This document shows positions 1 to 7,707 of a stretch of DNA of 38,272 bases, piece by piece. Location: the NCBI GenBank assembly GCA_017522205.1, contig JAFWZS010000077.1:1-38272 (forward strand). The letters are read 5' to 3'. Made by a program: the position numbers and the translations under genes. Positions within the stretch are counted from its first letter, which is position 1, and the number at the start of each line of letters is the position of its first letter. Source of the DNA: Clostridia bacterium (GTDB lineage Bacteria > Bacillota > Clostridia > Oscillospirales > Acutalibacteraceae). The notes beneath the pieces were generated by a model. It ran no database searches. It saw only the letters and a list, made by a program, of their open reading frames with translations, and was not told the origin of the DNA.

Positions 1-2364
1 AAAGCACCCACGGTGAAGGCAGAACTTCAGTCACATGGAATCGAGATAACTTGGAGCAAGCCCAAAAGCGGCTGTACCTATACTGTCTACAGAGCTGCAA
101 ATGACGGTGAATGGGAAAGAATTGCAACAACCGGCAGCAGATCATATAACGATACAAATGTAAAAAGCGGTAATGCATATTACTACGCAGTTGTAGCACA
201 GAGCGGTACCACAGTAAGCGGTTATGACCCTTACGGTGTAGGCTGCTATTTCATGAATGCTCCCTATGTATACGGTGTCGTACAGGGAGATGAGGCTTTG
301 GTGGTCAGATGGAATGATGTAAGCAAGGCCGAAAGCTATCAGGTTTACAGAAAGCTCTACAAGGATACTGAATGGACACTTATCGGTGAAACCTCAGAAA
401 CCAGCTATATTGACGGAACAGCTGAAAAATATACCGTTTACAGTTATGCGGTAACATCAGAGAGAAACGGTTACTACAGCTTGTACGGAAAAGCCAATAA
501 TCCTGCTGCACTTTTTGACATTCCCGTTTTAAATGAAATTGAAAGAAACGAAAACGGTCAACCTGTTCTTTCCTGGGAGAAAAAAGACGGTGTTAAGTAC
601 AAAATCCAGAGAAAAGAAGAGAACGGCAGATGGCAGGTAATAGACCGCGTTGACGGAAGCAGCTTTGTTGATACATCTATACCCGATTCAGACAGCAAGC
701 AATACTATTACACCATAGAGCCGTGCATTGAGTACCGCTCAGATTCGTATATTTTCGGCAAGGGCGACGAAACGGGAACAGGCTTTTATTACTATGCTCC
801 CATCAGAAATCTTTCGGTTGCAAGAACAGTTTCAGGCGTTGAGTTTACCTGGGACGAAGTAAAGGGTGTTGACGGTTACAACATCTACAGAAAAACTGCT
901 GAAAGCGAATATGAACTTATCGGCACAAGTGAAAAAGCTGATTTTGAAGATCCGGAAGCTCTCATCGAAACAAGATACACATACAAGGTAGCATATTGCC
1001 TGAATGGAGAAGAAAAAACTGATCTCGCTGCCGAAACAGAGGTTGTTCTTTCCGCAGAAACCGTAAGCTTCTCCTCTGAAACTGCAGTTTATTATTCAGA
1101 TAAAGGACACTGGAGGATTGCGCTTGAGGAATTCAGCGCTGATGATAAATACATAATCTATGTGCGTGCCGATGACGGCTGGGATAAGGTTTACACCGGA
1201 ACAACTTCAAACGGAAACCTCACAATCAGTGTAGATGCTGCAAAAGTAAAGAATGAATATGCTGTCACAGCAGTTAAGCCCGACGGCACAATTACTGCTC
1301 TTCCCGAAGAAGGCAGAATTCTCGATCCTATTGCTTTCAATCCGAAGCTCACCATTGATCAGGAAAGCTTCGCAGCAGTAATAAGCTGGGATGCGGTTGA
1401 GGGTGCAGAAAAATTCAATATCTATGACAAGGACAACAAGTTTATAACATCCGTTGACGGAACAGAAAGCTCAGCCACAATTGAAAAGCTTGAAACTGCA
1501 AATACTTACGGCTATATTGTAGGTTCAGTCAAAGACGGAGCCGAAGTAATAATTCCTGCAGGTGAGGGATATCTTTATGATCCTCCCACTGTGAAGGCCC
1601 GTATCTTTGAGGAGGACATTATAGTGGAGTGGGATTATGAAGGCCTCGGAAGAGATCTTGAAATATACAGAAAGGTCGGTGCCAACGGCGAATGGGAAAA
1701 AATCCGCACGGAAAGCACATACTCAACATATAGTGACAGAACAGTCAAAGACGGTAATGTATATTATTACAGTATGAGAGTTGGAGATAAAAGCACCGGT
1801 GTATTCAGTGCTTTCGCTGAGAAGGAAGCAAAGGTTGTATATATCTTACCTACCGAAGTAACAAAGGTCACTACCTCCAAGACATCAATCAAGATTCAAT
1901 GGAAGGAATCTTCCGTAGCTGATTATTATCAGATTTACCGTAAGGAAAGCGGCGGCTCATGGAAGCTCGTTCACACAACTGACAGCGGTGATGTAACAAC
2001 ATATACAGACAAAAAAGCAAAGGCCGGTATAGTCTACTACTATTCAGTCAGAGTTTGCAAAGACGGTGAAAGAAGTGAAGGAGCAAAAGGGTATGCACTT
2101 ATACTTGCTGCTCCCACAAATGTAAAAGCTTCAAAAAGCGGTTCAAACATTAAGTTGACATTTACCCCGTCAAAGGGTGCAGCTTCACATTACATTTATC
2201 GTAAAACAGGAAACGGTTCGTGGAAGCAGATTGCAAAGGCAGGAAAATCCGCAACCTCATATACTGACAAAACTGCAGGAAGCGGCACTAACTACTACTA
2301 TGTGCAGGCTATATCAGGCGGATTCAAAAGCCCGAAATCTGCAACAGTAAGCATTAAAAAATAA
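1..2364 (+). CDS. Partial surface protein made of fibronectin-III-like modules
   Basis: The reading frame is open from base 1, so the true start and any signal peptide lie upstream; 787 residues are visible. A strand motif of the form Y-x-I-Y-R-K recurs about nine times (for example YTVYRAA, YQVYRKL, YNIYRKT, LEIYRKV, YQIYRKE, HYIYRKT), each followed about 30-40 residues later by a YYYxV strand. That spacing is typical of tandem fibronectin type III-like beta-sandwich modules in extracellular proteins of gut Firmicutes. There is no LPXTG motif, C-terminal membrane helix or charged tail; the protein ends on a beta strand in SATVSIKK. A catalytic or binding domain could sit in the missing N-terminal part. 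The modules probably act as spacers or adhesive domains outside the cell. The surface location is inferred; the repeat structure is seen directly. Confidence 0.75.
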   Translation, partial: KAPTVKAELQSHGIEITWSKPKSGCTYTVYRAANDGEWERIATTGSRSYNDTNVKSGNAYYYAVVAQSGTTVSGYDPYGVGCYFMNAPYVYGVVQGDEALVVRWNDVSKAESYQVYRKLYKDTEWTLIGETSETSYIDGTAEKYTVYSYAVTSERNGYYSLYGKANNPAALFDIPVLNEIERNENGQPVLSWEKKDGVKYKIQRKEENGRWQVIDRVDGSSFVDTSIPDSDSKQYYYTIEPCIEYRSDSYIFGKGDETGTGFYYYAPIRNLSVARTVSGVEFTWDEVKGVDGYNIYRKTAESEYELIGTSEKADFEDPEALIETRYTYKVAYCLNGEEKTDLAAETEVVLSAETVSFSSETAVYYSDKGHWRIALEEFSADDKYIIYVRADDGWDKVYTGTTSNGNLTISVDAAKVKNEYAVTAVKPDGTITALPEEGRILDPIAFNPKLTIDQESFAAVISWDAVEGAEKFNIYDKDNKFITSVDGTESSATIEKLETANTYGYIVGSVKDGAEVIIPAGEGYLYDPPTVKARIFEEDIIVEWDYEGLGRDLEIYRKVGANGEWEKIRTESTYSTYSDRTVKDGNVYYYSMRVGDKSTGVFSAFAEKEAKVVYILPTEVTKVTTSKTSIKIQWKESSVADYYQIYRKESGGSWKLVHTTDSGDVTTYTDKKAKAGIVYYYSVRVCKDGERSEGAKGYALILAAPTNVKASKSGSNIKLTFTPSKGAASHYIYRKTGNGSWKQIAKAGKSATSYTDKTAGSGTNYYYVQAISGGFKSPKSATVSIKK

Positions 2365-2373
2365 GCCGGCAAA

Positions 2374-2397
2374 GCCGTCACACTCCCGTGTGACGGC
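2374..2397 (+). terminator. Perfect hairpin directly after the FnIII gene
   Basis: Ten-base arms (2374-2383 and 2388-2397) flank a TCCC loop 9 nt after the stop codon. No T-run follows, so it is more likely an mRNA 3' end stabiliser, or the first half of a composite terminator with the hairpin at 2484. Nearly the same hairpin recurs at 2645-2668. Confidence 0.5.
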
Positions 2398-2483
2398 TCA
2401 GACTGTCGATAAACGCACAAGAACGTGCAAAAGAAAAAATCGGAAATAAAAGTTCAAATGTTTTTAAAATTTATCTACAATAT

Positions 2484-2521
2484 TTAAGAGACACAATATC
2501 GAATTGTGTCTCTTAATTTTT
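2484..2521 (+). terminator. Rho-independent terminator after the FnIII gene
   Basis: A 14-bp perfect stem (2484-2497 with 2503-2516) has a 5-nt loop and is followed by TTTTT at 2517-2521. It lies 120 nt past the FnIII stop codon. The stem has an A run on its other side, so it may work in both directions. Confidence 0.75.
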
Positions 2522-2609
2522 GCACTTGACGTTTTTTCGCCCTCTCGGAGTACCTATGTACGCCTTCGGGACGAAGAAAACGCCATCTTGCACATTTCTC
2601 GGCAGTCTG
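2521..2609. repeat. Dispersed palindromic repeat, single copy (family A)
   Basis: This imperfect palindrome of about 85 nt begins TGCACTTGACG and ends CGCCATCTTGCAC, with a central GTAC-CTAT-GTAC turn. The same arrangement occurs three times in tandem at 23233-23562, with a GTAC-CTTC-GTAC turn and the same GAAGAAAACGCCATCTTGCAC-type right arm. Short reading frames across it on the minus strand encode peptides like VQDGVFF in every copy, but they lack ribosome sites and differ at their ends, so it is treated as non-coding. Confidence 0.75.
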
Positions 2610-2610
2610 C

Positions 2611-2643
2611 CAGCTTGTCGAAAAATACTTTTTCGACAAGCTG
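2611..2643. repeat. 15-bp perfect inverted repeat
   Basis: The arms 2611-2625 and 2629-2643 are exact reverse complements around a 3-nt loop (TAC). The arm ends in AAAAA/TTTTT at the loop, so it does not resemble a simple terminator. It sits between the family A repeat and the hairpin at 2645, with one base on each side. Confidence 0.7.
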
Positions 2644-2644
2644 A

Positions 2645-2677
2645 GCTGTCACACTCCCGTGTGACGGCTGCTTTTTT
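2645..2677 (+). terminator. Terminator-like hairpin, second copy of the 2374 hairpin
   Basis: Ten-base arms 2645-2654 and 2659-2668 pair with one G:T wobble around a TCCC loop and are followed by TGC and six T residues. Arm and loop sequence match the hairpin at 2374-2397 except for one base. This copy has the T-run that the first lacks. Confidence 0.55.
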
Positions 2678-2769
2678 ATGCTTCTTGTGGTCAAATATCT
2701 TCGGTATCACAATATGCAGTTGCAATAGATGTTCCACATTCATTTTTTTGTAATATATCAACATAACTG

Positions 2770-2798
2770 TTGACATAGTATGGAAATTTTGATAAAAT
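2770..2798 (+). promoter_or_regulatory. Promoter of the SCP2/aminotransferase/transketolase operon
   Basis: TTGACA at 2770-2775, a 17-nt spacer and TAAAAT at 2793-2798 form a near-consensus housekeeping promoter. Transcription would start near 2805, giving a leader of about 57 nt that contains the hairpin at 2823-2844. Confidence 0.75.
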
Positions 2799-2822
2799 AT
2801 CACCAACAGCATTTTATTATAC

Positions 2823-2844
2823 AAAGTGAGTCGTCGCTCACTTT
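2823..2844 (+). promoter_or_regulatory. Leader hairpin just upstream of the ribosome site
   Basis: Arms AAAGTGAG (2823-2830) and CTCACTTT (2837-2844) close a 6-nt loop. The hairpin ends 3 nt before the AAAGGAGG ribosome site at 2847-2854. It could stabilise the 5' end of a highly expressed mRNA or tune ribosome access. Confidence 0.5.
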
Positions 2845-2861
2845 CCAAAGGAGGATTTTAT

Positions 2862-3620
2862 ATGACAGATGCAAAAACCTTGGCGTATATTAATATGTAT
2901 GCCATCTTAGGCACAATTGAAAACCTTTGCGAATTAGACGAAGAAGCAAGCAAGCTCGCTAATCCCAAAAAGCCCGTTTCAATCGGCCTTGCTGTTACAG
3001 ACGGTCCCAGCGCCACTCTCACCTTCAAAAACGGAAGATGCAGAATGGATCAGGGCATCGAAAACTGCGACGTTCTTCTCCCCTTCGGCTCATGCGAAAA
3101 GTTCAACGGTATGATTGACGGCACAGTTACACCCATCCCATCAAAGGGATATTCACACATTGTGTTCCTTCTCAAGAACTTCCTTCCGCTCACAGATATT
3201 CTCACAAAGTATCTCAGAGCTTCAGAAGAAGATCTTAAGGACGACAAGTTCTTTGAAATCAGCACAAAGCTTATGTTCTATGTAATCACTGTTGCTCTTT
3301 CACAGATCGGCAACAACGATCCTATCGGTACATTCAGTGCTTCACAGATTCCCGACGGTATTATCGAAGTATCAATCAAGGATTGTGTATCAGCCGGTAT
3401 CAGAGTTAAGGATCACCACATGGTTACAATCAAGGAAAAGCCCGAACGCTTCCACTCAAAGATGGAATTCAACGGAATCCGTCTTGCACGTGACCTCTTC
3501 GACGGCAAGGTTAACGCTGTTGCTTGCATCGGTGAAGGCAAAATCGGTATGTTCGGTCTTGTTAATATGATCGACAACGTAAACAGAATACTCGACAGAG
3601 TAGCTATTTATCTTGCATAA
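2862..3620 (+). CDS. SCP2-like (sterol-carrier-fold) protein, first operon gene
   Basis: 252 residues. The ATG at 2862 is chosen because AAAGGAGG lies 7 nt upstream; an in-frame GTG at 2826 falls inside the leader hairpin. Two half-domains are visible. The first (about residues 40-105) has strands around SATLTFKNGRCRM and then CEKFNGMIDGTVTP, the pattern of the SCP2 sterol-binding family in which a beta sheet is followed by an F-x-x-x-x-x-G-K/T helix. The second (about 175-245) repeats this with FHSKMEFNG and ARDLFDGKVNAVACIGEG. There is no signal peptide. SCP2 folds bind acyl chains or other hydrophobic ligands, so a carrier or ligand-binding role in the cytosol is inferred. The last gene of the operon (6896) is a distant paralog with the same layout. 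The family call is by eye and moderate. Confidence 0.6.
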   Translation: MTDAKTLAYINMYAILGTIENLCELDEEASKLANPKKPVSIGLAVTDGPSATLTFKNGRCRMDQGIENCDVLLPFGSCEKFNGMIDGTVTPIPSKGYSHIVFLLKNFLPLTDILTKYLRASEEDLKDDKFFEISTKLMFYVITVALSQIGNNDPIGTFSASQIPDGIIEVSIKDCVSAGIRVKDHHMVTIKEKPERFHSKMEFNGIRLARDLFDGKVNAVACIGEGKIGMFGLVNMIDNVNRILDRVAIYLA

Positions 3621-3632
3621 GGAGGTATAATC

Positions 3633-4898
3633 ATGAGTTTTCCCGTTTACAACTATGACAAAAGCACAGAGCTCTTCAACAGAGCTACAAAGGTTATTCC
3701 CTCCGGTATCTACGGACACCTCGGCCCTGCAGAAGGTCAGTTTATCCCCGTAAGCAAGTGGCCCATGTTTGCTGAAAAGGCAAAAGGTACATACATCTGG
3801 GACGTTGACGGCAACAAGTTTATCGACTATATGTGCGCATACGGTCCCAACGTTCTCGGTTACTGCGATCCCGACGTTGATGCTGCTGCAGCTAAGCAGA
3901 CAGCTCTCGGCAACTGCACAACCCAGCCCGGTAAGGTTATGGTTGAATGTGCTGAGCTTCTTGTTGACACAGTTAATACTGCTGACTGGGCGTTCTTTGC
4001 AAAGAACGGTAACGACGCAACTCAGGGCGCAATTATGTGCGCAAGAGCATATACACACAGAAAGAAGATCATCATGTTCTCAGGCTACTACCACGGCGTT
4101 TCACCCTGGTGTATGAAGAAGGACTATCCCGGTGTTCTTGAAGAAGACGTTGCTAACAACATTATCCTTCCCTGGAACGATATTCCTCTTCTTGAAAAGA
4201 CAATCGAAGAAAACAAGAACCAGATCGCTTGTATCATCGCTCAGCCCTATGATCACGGTAACTTCCACGACAACGCTTTCCCCGAAAAGGATTTCTGGCA
4301 GAAGGTAAGAAAGATCTGTACAGCTAATGACATCGTTCTTATCATCGACGACGTTCGTGCAGGCTTCCGTCTTGACCTTGCAGGTTCAGACCACTTCTTC
4401 GGCTTTGAAGCAGACCTTATCTGCTTCTGTAAGGCTCTCGCTAACGGCTACAATATGTCAGCTATCTGCGGTAAGGAATTCCTTAAGAGTGCAATGAGCT
4501 CTCTTTCATACACAGGCTCATACTGGCTTTCAGCTGTTCCCTTTGCAGCTTGTATTGCAAACATCAACAAAATGAAGGCTCTTGACACACCCACACTCTT
4601 CAGACAGAAGGGTGAAAAGCTCACAAACGGTCTTGTTAAGGCAGGCGCAGAGCACGGCTTCGATCTTCGTGTATCAGGTGCTCCCGCTCTGTTCTATCTC
4701 AGAATTGCTAACGACGACAATATGGTTCTTCATCAGGAATGGGTTGCTGAAATGGTTTCAAGAGGTATCTTCTTTACTTCTCACCACAACCACTTCATCA
4801 ACGCTGCTCTTTCAGATAAGGATATCAAGCACACAATCGAGGTTGCTGAAGAAGCCTTCGGTATTGTTGCTAAGAATCATCCTGAGCTTTTCAGATAA
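3633..4898 (+). CDS. PLP-dependent class III aminotransferase, HemL-like
   Basis: 421 residues, matching the 420-450 of the family that includes glutamate-1-semialdehyde aminomutase. Visible landmarks are WDVDGNKFIDY near residue 56, the phosphate-loop region KNGNDAT (124-130), GYYHG (151-155), LIIDDVRAGFR with D239 expected to contact the pyridine nitrogen, and the Schiff-base lysine K267 in FCKALANGYNMSA. The usual DEV triad reads DDV, and FCKALANG differs from the GKxxGGG of true HemL, so a sugar-like or aldehyde substrate seems likelier than tetrapyrrole synthesis; no hem genes are nearby. The ribosome site AAGGAGGT overlaps the previous stop codon and only 12 nt separate the genes. It presumably uses the product or substrate of the transketolase encoded next. 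The reaction is unknown. Confidence 0.8.
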   Translation: MSFPVYNYDKSTELFNRATKVIPSGIYGHLGPAEGQFIPVSKWPMFAEKAKGTYIWDVDGNKFIDYMCAYGPNVLGYCDPDVDAAAAKQTALGNCTTQPGKVMVECAELLVDTVNTADWAFFAKNGNDATQGAIMCARAYTHRKKIIMFSGYYHGVSPWCMKKDYPGVLEEDVANNIILPWNDIPLLEKTIEENKNQIACIIAQPYDHGNFHDNAFPEKDFWQKVRKICTANDIVLIIDDVRAGFRLDLAGSDHFFGFEADLICFCKALANGYNMSAICGKEFLKSAMSSLSYTGSYWLSAVPFAACIANINKMKALDTPTLFRQKGEKLTNGLVKAGAEHGFDLRVSGAPALFYLRIANDDNMVLHQEWVAEMVSRGIFFTSHHNHFINAALSDKDIKHTIEVAEEAFGIVAKNHPELFR

Positions 4899-4907
4899 GA
4901 TAAAATA

Positions 4908-4944
4908 CTTTGCATAAGACAACAAATTGTTGTCTTATGCAAAG
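4908..4944 (+). promoter_or_regulatory. 17-bp perfect hairpin inside the operon
   Basis: The arms 4908-4924 and 4928-4944 are exact complements around a 3-nt loop. It lies 9 nt after the aminotransferase stop and 28 nt before the transketolase ribosome site. No T-run follows (CAGATAAATATT), so it is better read as an mRNA processing, stabilising or partial attenuating element than as a terminator. Confidence 0.7.
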
Positions 4945-4985
4945 CAGATAAATATTTAATCATTAATTGATTGGAGGAAAACATT

Positions 4986-5864
4986 ATGCCACTTTCAAAA
5001 TCAGAATGGCTTGCCCTTGAAAAAAAGGCTTATGAGCTTCGTAAGCTTACAGTTCAGACAACTGTATGGGCAGGCAGCGGACACTTCGGCGGCGGTATGA
5101 GCGTTATGGACCTTCTTACCGTTCTCTATCACAAGTATCTCAACATCAAGGTTGAGGAACCCCAGTGGGAAGACAGAGACCGCTTTATCCTTTCAAAGGG
5201 TCACGCAGCAATTGCTTACGCTCCCGTACTTTGCGACAAGGGCTTCAACGACGTTGAAATGCTCAAGTCATTCAACCTTTCAGGTTCAAAGATGGGTATG
5301 CACCTTGACTCAAACAAGGTAGTAGGTGTTGACGCATCAACAGGTTCACTTGGCCACGGCCCCTCAATTGCAGCAGGTACAGCTCTTGCAGCAAGACTTC
5401 TCGGTAAGGATTATCTTACATACGTAGTTACAGGTGACGGTGAGCTTGGTGAAGGCTCATGCTGGGAAGGCTTTATGACAATCAACCATTACAACCTTTC
5501 CAACTGTATCGTATTCATCGACAGAAACCACAACATGATCGACGGTAACACAGAAGATGTTATGAAGCTTGAACCTCTTGCTGACAAGATGACAGCTTTC
5601 GGCTTCAACACAATCGTTGTTGACGGTAACAATATCGGTGAGCTCTGCAACGCTATTGATGTTGCTATTGAAAGAGCAAAGGAACCCTGCGCACCCACAT
5701 GTATTCTTATGGATACAAAGAAGGGCGCCGGCATCAAATCAATCGAAGGCGACTACACATGGCACTACGGCGCTATTGACGATGCACGTTTTGAAAAGTT
5801 CAACAAGGAACTTGAAGAAGACTATAAGGCTCGCTGCGCAAGAGCAGAAAAGGAGGGCAAATAA
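4986..5864 (+). CDS. Transketolase, N-terminal subunit (ThDP-binding half)
   Basis: 292 residues from the ATG at 4986, with GGAGG at 4973-4977; an in-frame TTG at 4971 overlaps that ribosome site and is rejected. It matches the first third of transketolase: SKGHAAIAYAPVL supplies the conserved His region, GSLGHGPSIAAG follows, and the thiamine-diphosphate/Mg motif runs from GDGELGEGSCWEGF to DRNHNMIDG. The protein ends where the pyrophosphate domain of a full-length transketolase would pass into the Pyr domain, which the next gene supplies. The split form is common in Firmicutes and archaea and may serve either the pentose phosphate pathway or a dedicated two-carbon transfer. Its place between a class III aminotransferase and SCP2-like genes points to the dedicated role. 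Heterotetramer formation with the next product is inferred. Confidence 0.9.
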   Translation: MPLSKSEWLALEKKAYELRKLTVQTTVWAGSGHFGGGMSVMDLLTVLYHKYLNIKVEEPQWEDRDRFILSKGHAAIAYAPVLCDKGFNDVEMLKSFNLSGSKMGMHLDSNKVVGVDASTGSLGHGPSIAAGTALAARLLGKDYLTYVVTGDGELGEGSCWEGFMTINHYNLSNCIVFIDRNHNMIDGNTEDVMKLEPLADKMTAFGFNTIVVDGNNIGELCNAIDVAIERAKEPCAPTCILMDTKKGAGIKSIEGDYTWHYGAIDDARFEKFNKELEEDYKARCARAEKEGK

Positions 5865-5866
5865 TT

Positions 5867-6874
5867 ATGGCAGGCGGATTTGTTTACACAGCAGTTGACC
5901 AGACCGAACTTTCAACAGCTGAAATTTACGGTAAGGCTCTGGCTGACATCATTTTAAAAGACCCCAAGGTAGTTGCTATCACAGCTGACCTTGCAAAATC
6001 AACAAAGCTCGGTGACGTTCTTAAGGTTTGCCCCGAAAGAGTTATCAACGTTGGTATCGCAGAACAGGATATGTTCGGTGTAGCTGCAGGTATGGCAAGA
6101 GCAGGAATGATTCCTTTCCTTTCAGGCTTCTCAGCTTTCACATCAATGCGTGCTTGTGACCAGCTTCACACAGACATCTGCTATCAGAACGTAAACGCAA
6201 AGATTATTGCTACTCACTCAGGTACATCCTTCGGTCAGGCAGGTTCAACTCACCATGCTATCACTGACCTTGCTATTACAAGAGCAATGCCCAACCTTAC
6301 AGTTATCGTTCCCGCTGACGGCTTTGAAACAGCTAACGCTGTAAACGCAGCTTACGACAACTTCGGTCCTTACTATATCCGTATCAACCGTGGTTTCGAC
6401 CGTGTTCTTTATGAAAACATGGACTACGGCTTTGAAGTAGGTAAGGCTGTTGAGGTTCACGAGGGTACAGATATCACAGTTATCGCTTGCGGTTCTTGTG
6501 TATTCCAGGCTCGTGAAGCTGCTAAATTCCTTAAGAACTCAGACGGACTCAGTGTTCGCGTTCTTAATATGCACACTATCAAGCCTATTGACGTTGAAGC
6601 TATTCAGAAGGCAATTTCTGACACAAGAAGAATTGTTACAGTTGAAGACCACCTTGTTACAGGCGGCTTAGGTTCAGCTGTTGCAGAGGTTATGGCTCAG
6701 TACGGTAAGGGCTGCGCATTCAAGATGCTCGGTCATAAGGGCTTTGCTATGATCGGTCTTCATGAAGACATTATGTCAGATGCAGGTATCGACGCTAACG
6801 GTATCATCGCTGCAGTTCGTGAAACAATGAACGCAGACTTTGAAGAAGACGATAACTGGGACGACGAATTCTAA
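5867..6874 (+). CDS. Transketolase, C-terminal subunit
   Basis: 335 residues; the ATG follows the previous stop by 2 nt, and its AGGAGGG site lies in the last codons of the N subunit, so the two are translationally coupled. RVINVGIAEQDMFGVAAGMA carries the catalytic glutamate that activates thiamine diphosphate. FSAFTSMRACDQL and GQAGSTHHAITDLA are the transketolase Pyr-domain signatures, and the C-terminal regulatory fold follows from about residue 200 (YIRINRGFDRV, then VEDHLVTGGLGSAVAEV). With the preceding gene it makes a complete transketolase that moves a two-carbon ketol unit between a ketose donor and an aldehyde acceptor. The acid tail FEEDDNWDDEF is unusual. The natural acceptor cannot be read from the sequence. 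Confidence 0.9.
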   Translation: MAGGFVYTAVDQTELSTAEIYGKALADIILKDPKVVAITADLAKSTKLGDVLKVCPERVINVGIAEQDMFGVAAGMARAGMIPFLSGFSAFTSMRACDQLHTDICYQNVNAKIIATHSGTSFGQAGSTHHAITDLAITRAMPNLTVIVPADGFETANAVNAAYDNFGPYYIRINRGFDRVLYENMDYGFEVGKAVEVHEGTDITVIACGSCVFQAREAAKFLKNSDGLSVRVLNMHTIKPIDVEAIQKAISDTRRIVTVEDHLVTGGLGSAVAEVMAQYGKGCAFKMLGHKGFAMIGLHEDIMSDAGIDANGIIAAVRETMNADFEEDDNWDDEF

Positions 6875-6895
6875 TAATACAAGGAGGCAAATGAC

Positions 6896-7699
6896 ATGGC
6901 TCATACACAGGAAGCCTTATATTCAAATAAAATCTTTCTCAATGCTGCTTTGCCGCTTGTAAAAGTAATCGCAAATGACGACCCCAAACTCAAGAAAAAG
7001 TTTGAAAAAGCACACGCAGTAATTCAGGTAAGCTGCCTTGACCCCGAGGTTGAAGGCGGCAAGAGAGGTATGCACTTTGTTGTAAACTCAGGCGAATGGC
7101 TTGTTCACACCTGTCTTACAGAGGATCCCCACATTGAGCTTCAGTTCAAGAGTGTTGAAAATCTTAATGATTTCTTTAAGGGTAAGATCACTCCTGCAGG
7201 TATTCCTAAAATCAAAGGCCTCAAGAAGGCTGACGTTCTCATCAGCTTTGTAATGGTTCTTCTTAAAATGGCTAACCTTCTCGGTGCAACAGAAGCTCCT
7301 AAGGATGAAGCAACAAAAGAGCTTCTCGTTAAGTGCTATTTCTACCTTCTTTCAAGCGGTATCAGCCAGCTTAACAAGCTCGGACATCCCGAAATCAAGG
7401 ATTGGACCACAAAGAGCCCCGACCGTGTTTATGCTTTTGCAGTTGACGGTTATCCTCAGGTTTCAGCTTACCTCAGAATCAAGGCAGGCAAATCAAGAGC
7501 AGGCAGAGGCGAATACAAGAGAGCAATGCCTTTCTTCACACTTCGCTTCAACAACCTTGACAGCGCACTCGGTATTCTTATGAGCACCGACGATATGCTT
7601 GAAGCAACAAAGGCAGGCCGTCTCATTATGGACGGCGGCCCTGAATTCGGCGCACAGCTCGGCGGATTTATGCTTGAAATCGGCGCACTTGCAAAATAA
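6896..7699 (+). CDS. SCP2-like protein, last operon gene, paralog of the first
   Basis: 267 residues, with AAGGAGG 9 nt before the ATG. It aligns by eye with the first operon gene across its length: VENLNDFFKGKITPAGIPKIKG matches the CEKFNGMIDGTVTP region, a long helical segment follows (VLISFVMVLLKMANLLG, then CYFYLLSSGISQLNKLG), and a second half-domain carries FFTLRFNN and AGRLIMDGGPEFGAQLGGFM. Like its paralog it lacks a signal peptide and has two SCP2-type lobes flanking hydrophobic helices. Having one copy at each end of the operon suggests either a heterodimer or carriers for two hydrophobic intermediates; both are inferences. Identity to the first protein is low, so the duplication is old. 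The SCP2 assignment needs a profile search. Confidence 0.6.
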   Translation: MAHTQEALYSNKIFLNAALPLVKVIANDDPKLKKKFEKAHAVIQVSCLDPEVEGGKRGMHFVVNSGEWLVHTCLTEDPHIELQFKSVENLNDFFKGKITPAGIPKIKGLKKADVLISFVMVLLKMANLLGATEAPKDEATKELLVKCYFYLLSSGISQLNKLGHPEIKDWTTKSPDRVYAFAVDGYPQVSAYLRIKAGKSRAGRGEYKRAMPFFTLRFNNLDSALGILMSTDDMLEATKAGRLIMDGGPEFGAQLGGFMLEIGALAK

Positions 7700-7707
7700 A
7701 AACTTAG

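Noticed and set aside
1-2364. Sortase-anchored surface protein
   Set aside because: There is no LPXTG, terminal helix or basic tail at the C-terminus.
2513-2848. Minus-strand frame of 111 codons
   Set aside because: It runs through repeats and hairpins, has no ribosome site, and shares VQDGVFF only because the repeat recurs at 23233.
2826-2861. Upstream GTG start extending the first SCP2-like protein by 12 residues
   Set aside because: It lies inside the leader hairpin, while AAAGGAGG is placed correctly for the ATG at 2862.
3456-4058. Minus-strand frame of 200 codons
   Set aside because: It is antisense to the clearly coding SCP2-like and aminotransferase genes and has no family features.
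4971-4985. TTG start for the transketolase N subunit
   Set aside because: The TTG overlaps the GGAGG site that serves the ATG at 4986.
4899-4985. Thiamine or other riboswitch controlling the transketolase genes
   Set aside because: The 87-nt gap holds only the simple hairpin; no TPP-riboswitch core is visible.
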